18,720 nucleotides of DNA from contig JAWOIG010000073.1 in the NCBI GenBank assembly GCA_046484775.1, positions 1 through 18,720 on the forward strand, written 5' to 3'. The notes beneath the pieces were generated by a model. It was not told where the DNA came from. It worked only from the letters and a program-made list of their open reading frames with translations, and did not search any database. The DNA comes from JAFGQE01 sp046484775. Its GTDB lineage: Bacteria; Bacillota; Clostridia; DUPQ01. Each line of letters starts with the position of its first letter. Position 1 is the stretch's first letter. The position numbers and the translations under genes are program-made. Below are positions 14,738-18,720 of the stretch, in pieces.

Positions 14738-14965
14738 ATGGCAGAATTAACATTGGATTGTTTGGGCGAGGCTTGTCCGGTGCCACTTATTAAGGCACAA
14801 GCGGCAATGGAGAAGATGAAAATCAACGATGTTCTGATCGTTGAAATCGATCACAGTTGTGCAATGAAAAATGTTCCCGACTGGGCGCGCTCAGCAGGAC
14901 ACTCGGTTGAAATCGAGGAAGTCGGCGAAGGCGAATGGAACATTTATATTGAAAAGCTCGTTTAG
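14738..14965 (+). CDS. tusA: TusA-family sulfurtransferase/sulfur carrier
   Basis: 75 aa from ATG 14738 with a GGGAGG site 4 nt upstream. Seen: MAELTLDCLGEACPVPLIKA with the canonical CPVP persulfide cysteine, then VLIVEIDHSCAMKNVPDWAR with the second conserved cysteine, and a WNIYIEKLV end. A classic TusA fold. It is the first gene of an operon with a YeeE/YedE transporter 13 nt downstream and a flavoprotein. TusA next to YeeE is a recurring pair in which the carrier is thought to receive or deliver sulfur at the inner face of the transporter. The sulfur donor in this cell is not shown. Confidence 0.93.
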   Translation: MAELTLDCLGEACPVPLIKAQAAMEKMKINDVLIVEIDHSCAMKNVPDWARSAGHSVEIEEVGEGEWNIYIEKLV

Positions 14966-14978
14966 GGGGGAATTTGAG

Positions 14979-16247
14979 ATGAATGAACCTATTCAACAAA
15001 ATACGCAAGCATCTGATCAAAAGGTCAAATATCCTTTTCATGAAATTATTTTCAAGAAGGAATGGTCCTATGCCACCGGTGCTGTTCTTCTTTCCGCATT
15101 AGCCCTTGTTTTGGTTATAGTAACAGGACATGCGTGGGGTGTTACAGGGCCGTTCACTTTATGGGGGGCAAAGTTCATTTCACTTTTTGGCGTGGATGTT
15201 GCAGCGATACCTGCATTCAAGGGTGTTGCTGAATATAATTTCTGGAAAAGCGTACCTTCGATGACCGACTTGGGAATAGTGGCGGGTGCCCTGATAGCCG
15301 TACTTCTCGCTGCTCAGTTCAAGATCAAGAAAATAAAGAGTTGGAGAAACATTGCGGCCGCTGTTTTAGGCGGACTGTTCATGGGCATAGGTTCAAGACT
15401 GGCATTAGGTTGCAACATCGGGTCCTTCTTTTCCGCATTGCCTGCATTTTCACTCCACGGCTGGGTTTTTCTCGTGGCAATATTCCTGGGAGCCCTTTTA
15501 GGAAGCATTCTTCTGAAAAAATACTTTATGGGCGGCGCTTCCAAGAAAAAATCAGCCCGCTCGGCAGTTGCAAGGTTGACGCCGGAACAGCGTAAGCGCA
15601 AACGCATGATACAGATTATTATAGGCGTGGTTCTGATTGCCGCATACCTGGTACTGTGTATCTTTATACAGGGTATAAACCCCAAAGGCGCATTCATTCT
15701 GATGATTGGCCTTGGGTTTGGTTATGTGCTCCAGCGTTCGCGTTTTTGCTTCACGGCGGCATTCCGTGATCCAAGTCTGACGGGATCGACAAGCCTTACA
15801 AAGGCTGTTATCCTGGCGCTCATGCTGTCAAGTGTTGTTTTTGCCGCGCTTCAAATAAAAATAACCGGCTTGGGCCTTGAGACCCTGGCTCTTGGCGATC
15901 TTCCAGGCAATATAAAGGCGGTTGGGCTGCATACATTGCTTGGCGGCTTTATTTTCGGTATCGGCGCTGTTGTTGCAGGTGGATGTGCATCAGGAACGCT
16001 TATGAGGATGGGTGAAGGTTTTGTACAGCAATGGATCGCAATTGTCTTCTTCGTCATCGGATCAATGATCGGCTCCGCCGTTTTGATTCCTATACAGAAG
16101 ACATTCCTGTACTCTAAAAATGCATTATATCTGCCTCAGATGCTGGGAGGATGGGTTCCTGCATTGATAGTTCAATTCGGAGTATTGATCGGTCTCTATA
16201 TTCTTGCCGACTGGTATGGCAAGAAAAAGTCAGGAGAACTGAAATAA
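14979..16247 (+). CDS. YeeE/YedE-family sulfur (thiosulfate-type) transporter
   Basis: 422 aa from ATG 14979, preceded by AGGGGGG; the frame is open further upstream but that part overlaps tusA in another frame. Known: the YeeE/YedE (TsuA) family moves thiosulfate across the membrane using conserved cysteines. Seen: about nine to ten hydrophobic segments in two similar halves, with conserved cysteines in ALGCNIGSFF, RSRFCFTAAFRD and AGGCASGTLMRMGEG, matching the three cysteine sites that line the pathway in this family. A basic cytoplasmic loop (KKKSARSAVARLTPEQRKRKR) joins the halves. It sits between tusA and the flavoprotein in one operon with tight spacing. Transport of another sulfur or selenium oxyanion is possible. 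Confidence 0.92.
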   Translation: MNEPIQQNTQASDQKVKYPFHEIIFKKEWSYATGAVLLSALALVLVIVTGHAWGVTGPFTLWGAKFISLFGVDVAAIPAFKGVAEYNFWKSVPSMTDLGIVAGALIAVLLAAQFKIKKIKSWRNIAAAVLGGLFMGIGSRLALGCNIGSFFSALPAFSLHGWVFLVAIFLGALLGSILLKKYFMGGASKKKSARSAVARLTPEQRKRKRMIQIIIGVVLIAAYLVLCIFIQGINPKGAFILMIGLGFGYVLQRSRFCFTAAFRDPSLTGSTSLTKAVILALMLSSVVFAALQIKITGLGLETLALGDLPGNIKAVGLHTLLGGFIFGIGAVVAGGCASGTLMRMGEGFVQQWIAIVFFVIGSMIGSAVLIPIQKTFLYSKNALYLPQMLGGWVPALIVQFGVLIGLYILADWYGKKKSGELK

Positions 16248-17495
16248 ATGGATAAAAAAACAGAATTCTACGATGTAGTTGTTATCGGGGGCGGTCCCGG
16301 AGGAATGACCGCCGCCCTGTATGCCGGAAGAGCACGGCTTAAAACATTATTGATTGAGAAGTCGCTGATTGGTGGAATGGCTACATATACAAGTGAAATC
16401 GAAAATTATCCGGGATTTCCTTTGCCGATAGGCGGCATTGAACTGACCGAACAGATGAACAAGCAGTTCCGCCGCTTCGGTGTGGATGTCAAGCTCACTG
16501 ATGTCCGTTCGGTAACTGTCGACTGTGATACGAAAATTGTATCAACCTTCAGGACGGATTATATTGCCAAGGCAGTTGTTATTGCCACGGGAAACAAGCC
16601 TCGGCTAACGGGCGCCAAAGGGGAGGAACAGTTCCGGAATGACAAGGGTATCTCATTTTGCGCGACATGCGATGCAGCGCGCAATGAAGGCAAGCGCATT
16701 CTGGTTGTCGGGTCCGGCGACGCTGCGATTGAAGAGGGCATGTTCCTGACCAAGTTCGCTAAGGAAGTCGTTGTGTCTGTAATTCATAACGAAGGAATTA
16801 TGGACGCAAACAAGGTTGCACAGGAAAAGGCAATCGCCAACCCGAAGATGAGCTTTATTTGGAATACAGTTGTCGACTCATTTGAAGGCGATGATATGCT
16901 AAGGACAGTCAACCTGAAAAACATAAAGAACGGTGAAATCATTCCTGTGGATGTTGATGCTTGTTTCCTGTTCATAGGATATATTCCAAATACCAAGGTT
17001 TTTAGCGGCCTGGTTGATATGACGGAACGCGGCTATATCAAGACGAATGAGGACATGGAAACTTCAGTACATGGTATTTTCGCCGCGGGAGATTGCCGTG
17101 AAAAAACGCTGAGGCAGGTGGCAACTGCGGTTGGGGATGGAGCCATTGCGGGTTTCATGGCTGAAAAGTATGTTGAAGAAATCGAATACGTAAAAAATGA
17201 AATTCTCGGAGCAAAAGAGCTGATTCTGGCTTATATCTACAATGCGGTTGAAGCGGTTGACCGCGAGTTTCTGGAGCGTATTGAAAAAATTACAAATGAA
17301 TACAAAGGTAAGGTGCTTCTTAGACGTATTGACGTGTATAAGTCGGATCGCATTGCATGCAGATTGTCATACGAAAAAACGCCTTCCATCGTTTTTTTGA
17401 AAAAAGGTGAAGCTGTAGAAAATATCACGGACCTGTCTGCCGTCGAGAAAACAATAAGGGAGACAATAGAGAAGCATTTATCGACACCGGAATAA
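16248..17495 (+). CDS. Thioredoxin-reductase-like flavoprotein with degenerate thioredoxin domain
   Basis: 415 aa, directly after the transporter stop (0-nt gap). Seen: FAD motif GGGPGG (14-19), redox-active CATC (138-141), second dinucleotide motif GSGDAA (155-160) and FAD-binding AAGDCREKTLRQ (289-300), all as in low-Mr thioredoxin reductases. In place of the HRRxxxRA segment that binds NADPH it has IHNEGIMDA (179-187), without the arginines, so NADPH is unlikely to be the donor; NADH or ferredoxin are options known in clostridial relatives. Residues about 310-415 add a thioredoxin-fold tail (KVLLRRIDVYKSDR, TPSIVFLKKGEAV with the cis-proline) whose CxxC site is missing (YNAVEAVDREF instead). 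It probably reduces a sulfur compound or the TusA persulfide. Full-length thioredoxin reductase is about 310-320 aa, so the fusion is clear. Confidence 0.88.
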   Translation: MDKKTEFYDVVVIGGGPGGMTAALYAGRARLKTLLIEKSLIGGMATYTSEIENYPGFPLPIGGIELTEQMNKQFRRFGVDVKLTDVRSVTVDCDTKIVSTFRTDYIAKAVVIATGNKPRLTGAKGEEQFRNDKGISFCATCDAARNEGKRILVVGSGDAAIEEGMFLTKFAKEVVVSVIHNEGIMDANKVAQEKAIANPKMSFIWNTVVDSFEGDDMLRTVNLKNIKNGEIIPVDVDACFLFIGYIPNTKVFSGLVDMTERGYIKTNEDMETSVHGIFAAGDCREKTLRQVATAVGDGAIAGFMAEKYVEEIEYVKNEILGAKELILAYIYNAVEAVDREFLERIEKITNEYKGKVLLRRIDVYKSDRIACRLSYEKTPSIVFLKKGEAVENITDLSAVEKTIRETIEKHLSTPE

Positions 17496-17526
17496 ACAGT
17501 TGGGTTATATAACTTCGAATTTTTAG

Positions 17527-17561
17527 CAGGGGCTTTTCATTGAAAAGTCCCTGTATTTTTT
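17527..17561 (+). terminator. Rho-independent terminator of the sulfur operon
   Basis: CAGGGGCTTTTC-ATT-GAAAAGTCCCTG forms a 12-pair stem with one G-U, followed by TATTTTTT. It lies 32 nt after the flavoprotein stop. Confidence 0.88.
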
Positions 17562-17572
17562 AGGAACTTCCA

Positions 17573-17788
17573 GGGACAGGTCCGCCGATTTCTTGTCCCA
17601 TAGAGGCGTTTTCAAACAGTTGCCCAAGGCAACTGTTTGACGAATTCCGGGTATTCATTTGATTATTTGATTTTGATAAATATGGAAAAGGCATTGTTTT
17701 CCTTGGTTTTTTGAATCAACCCAGGGATAATTCCCCGGATTTTCTGTAATTATCAAACAGTTGCCCAAGGCAACTGTTTGATAATTTG
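17573..17788 (+). repeat. Palindrome-bounded repeat, copy 2 (right of sulfur module)
   Basis: Begins with GGGACAGGTCCG (17573-17584), then the same CGATTTCTTGTC and ATAGAGGCG as copy 1. The core is again 178 bp (17609-17786): first palindrome with 13-bp arms and loop CAA (17612-17640), second with perfect 18-bp arms and loop CAA (17748-17786). Same orientation as copy 1, about 90% identical by eye. It follows the sulfur-operon terminator closely, so the two copies frame the module. A minus-strand frame (17840 to 17655) is only repeat sequence. Confidence 0.85.
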
Positions 17789-17796
17789 GAGGAGTA

Positions 17797-17827
17797 GGGA
17801 CAGGTCCGGTCGAAGGGGACAGGTCCA
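17797..17827 (+). repeat. Two tandem GGGACAGGTCC motifs
   Basis: GGGACAGGTCCG (17797-17808) and GGGGACAGGTCCA (17815-17827), the same short motif that opens both large repeats. Its core GGAC-AG-GTCC is palindromic. A further copy is at 18523-18535. Confidence 0.7.
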
Positions 17828-17935
17828 GCCATGACTGCAAATTGAAAGCTCACACTGTTGATTTGTTTGAAAATAAGGGAAAAATATAAAGGAATCCGAG
17901 GCCGGATTTGATAATGACCAGGGAAGGGGACTACC

Positions 17936-18439
17936 ATGAAAAACAAAATCATAATAAATGATAAAATGCAAAAGGGCAGCTATTATCTGACAGAACCCGT
18001 CGGCGAGAATTTTCATCCTGATTTCAAACCCCAGCTGACTCCGAAGGAAATGCTTGAGCTTGGTGTATTCGGCGGCAAATACATGAATGATTGCAAGGAC
18101 GAGTTCCCTCCTGAGTGGTTTGAAAACGCGAAGCTGTCTCCATCAAAAAAAGACATCAGCCTGAACTATTACGGAGTCGATGCCTCGCTGCCTTTGGATG
18201 AATGGAAGAAAAAGGGTTGGATCAATCCCGTCGATCCCAGGGGCTGGTTCCAGTGGTACTGCCGCTACTACTATGGCAGAAGGATTCCGTCCGAGGACAT
18301 CCGGCAGATCAAAAGGTGGAAGGCAATGCAAAGGCATGTGGGCGCCATACGAAGCAACTGCATACCCCAGGATTTGACCTGCCGCAGAAAACAGCGCCAG
18401 GCGTTGCTTCACTGGGCTTATGACAGCAGGCTTATTTAG
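17936..18439 (+). CDS. Conserved uncharacterised protein, Trp/Arg-rich
   Basis: 167 aa, ATG at 17936 with GGGAAGGGGA 8-9 nt upstream. No function recognised. The C-terminal two thirds has a striking, obviously conserved pattern: LTPKEMLELGVFGGKYM (about 35-51), LDEWKKKGWI, DPRGWFQWYCRYYYGRR (about 99-115), IRQIKRWKAMQRH and RRKQRQALLHWAYDSR at the end. I recall conserved hypothetical proteins in bacteria and eukaryotes with the GWFQWYCRYY...RQALLxWAYD pattern. No signal peptide or membrane segment, and several cysteines. The dense Trp, Tyr and Arg suggest a soluble, folded, perhaps nucleic-acid- or ligand-binding domain, which is inference. It stands alone between repeat-rich spacers. Confidence 0.8.
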   Translation: MKNKIIINDKMQKGSYYLTEPVGENFHPDFKPQLTPKEMLELGVFGGKYMNDCKDEFPPEWFENAKLSPSKKDISLNYYGVDASLPLDEWKKKGWINPVDPRGWFQWYCRYYYGRRIPSEDIRQIKRWKAMQRHVGAIRSNCIPQDLTCRRKQRQALLHWAYDSRLI

Positions 18440-18522
18440 CTTTCACAGAAAAAATAATTATATGAATATCCTGAGGCATGGGTCCGGATCAATAGCAATA
18501 AAGCAAGTGCCATAGTACAGTA

Positions 18523-18535
18523 GAGGACAGGTCCG
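18523..18535 (+). repeat. Single GAGGACAGGTCCG motif
   Basis: Another copy of the short GGACAGGTCC motif seen at 12965, 17573, 17797 and 17815, in the same orientation and in non-coding DNA. Confidence 0.55.
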
Positions 18536-18587
18536 GAGCCAGCCTGCAGATGATATACCATGGAATTGAATGACCGTTTTTTGACGA

Positions 18588-18616
18588 TTGACGAAAAGTA
18601 ATCCAAACGATAACAT
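18588..18616 (+). promoter_or_regulatory. Candidate promoter of the lipoprotein gene
   Basis: TTGACG (18588-18593), 17 nt, then TAACAT (18611-18616). Five of six match at -35 and four of six at -10. The start would lie near 18623, about 30 nt before the ATG, which has a GGAGGT site. Confidence 0.45.
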
Positions 18617-18653
18617 GATAATTAAGATTACAATATTTTTTCTGGAGGTAACC

Positions 18654-18720
18654 ATGAGAAAATACTTTTTTTGTTTTCTTTCGCTCATTATATTATTAGC
18701 AGGCTGCAGAAATAATTCGG
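18654..18720 (+). CDS. Lipoprotein, N-terminus only (cut by window edge)
   Basis: ATG at 18654 with a strong GGAGGT ribosome site (18644-18649). The first 22 codons read MRKYFFCFLSLIILLAGCRN and continue NS. This is a classic lipoprotein signal: two basic residues, a hydrophobic stretch and the lipobox LAGC, with the lipid-bearing cysteine at 18. The mature protein lies beyond the window, so its function is unknown. Confidence 0.85.
   Translation, partial: MRKYFFCFLSLIILLAGCRNNS

Larger units (their letters stand above)
17496..17935. other. 440-nt intergenic region after the sulfur operon
   Basis: Contains the terminator (17527-17561), repeat copy 2 (17573-17788) and the tandem GGACAGGTCC motifs (17797-17827). 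The last 100 nt lead to the next gene; no clear promoter was picked out and no gene is supported. Confidence 0.7.

Noticed and set aside
14871..14978. Upstream extension of the YeeE/YedE frame
   Set aside because: It overlaps tusA in another frame and is not membrane-protein-like; ATG 14979 has a strong ribosome site.
12964..17830. CRISPR array suggested by repeated palindromes
   Set aside because: Only two repeat pairs, 4.6 kb apart, with no regular short spacers and no cas genes.
17655..17840. Minus-strand frame of 61 codons across repeat copy 2
   Set aside because: Repeat sequence; see the copy at 13057-13305.
18458..18688. Minus-strand frame of 76 codons opposite the lipoprotein start
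   Set aside because: No ribosome site, protein-like pattern or context; the opposite strand has a clear lipoprotein signal and promoter.

Overview
The window looks like chromosomal DNA of a low-to-moderate GC Gram-positive anaerobe, probably a Clostridia member. The pointers are strong AGGAGG-type ribosome sites, TTG and GTG starts, an XRE/zinc-ribbon regulator of a type I associate with Clostridia, a TnpB element with a typical Firmicutes-style right end, and anaerobic-style sulfur and flavin genes. This rests on gene content and codon feel, not on a marker gene. No rRNA, tRNA or CRISPR array was seen.

Layout. 1-917 (minus) is the 5' part of a secreted RCC1-repeat protein cut by the window edge. 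1383-5594 (plus) holds an Rsm22/METTL17-type Fe-S methyltransferase-like protein, then a hipBA toxin-antitoxin pair with an apparently leaderless promoter, a P-loop kinase fused to a GrpB domain, and a GNAT acetyltransferase overlapping it. 5705-6754 is a two-TM potassium channel with a cytoplasmic RCK module.

6789-8838 (minus) is a single XRE/zinc-ribbon regulator gene split by an IS605/IS1341-type tnpB element (7099-8701). Removing the element restores a 148-residue frame exactly. The tnpB itself is broken: a foldable segment of about 130 nt sits in the RuvC region, the frame shifts, and the RuvC-II glutamate is not found. The omegaRNA-like right end looks intact.

9050-12841 (minus) is a tight three-gene sugar operon: FGGY kinase, class II aldolase, fucose/arabinose-type isomerase. 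It encodes a complete isomerise-phosphorylate-cleave route for an unidentified sugar.

13308-17561 is a sulfur module: a TusA-like protein, a convergent LysR regulator, then a divergent operon of TusA, a YeeE/YedE (thiosulfate-type) transporter and a thioredoxin-reductase-like flavoprotein with a degenerate thioredoxin tail, closed by a clear terminator. A repeat whose 178-bp core has a long palindrome at each end lies on both sides of this module in direct orientation (12965-13190 and 17573-17788), with extra GGACAGGTCC motifs nearby. The window ends with a conserved uncharacterised protein (17936-18439) and the start of a lipoprotein (18654 on).

The most unusual points are the paired repeats framing the sulfur module, the traceable tnpB insertion with its foldable internal insert, the kinase-GrpB fusion and the reductase-thioredoxin fusion lacking the NADPH arginine motif.
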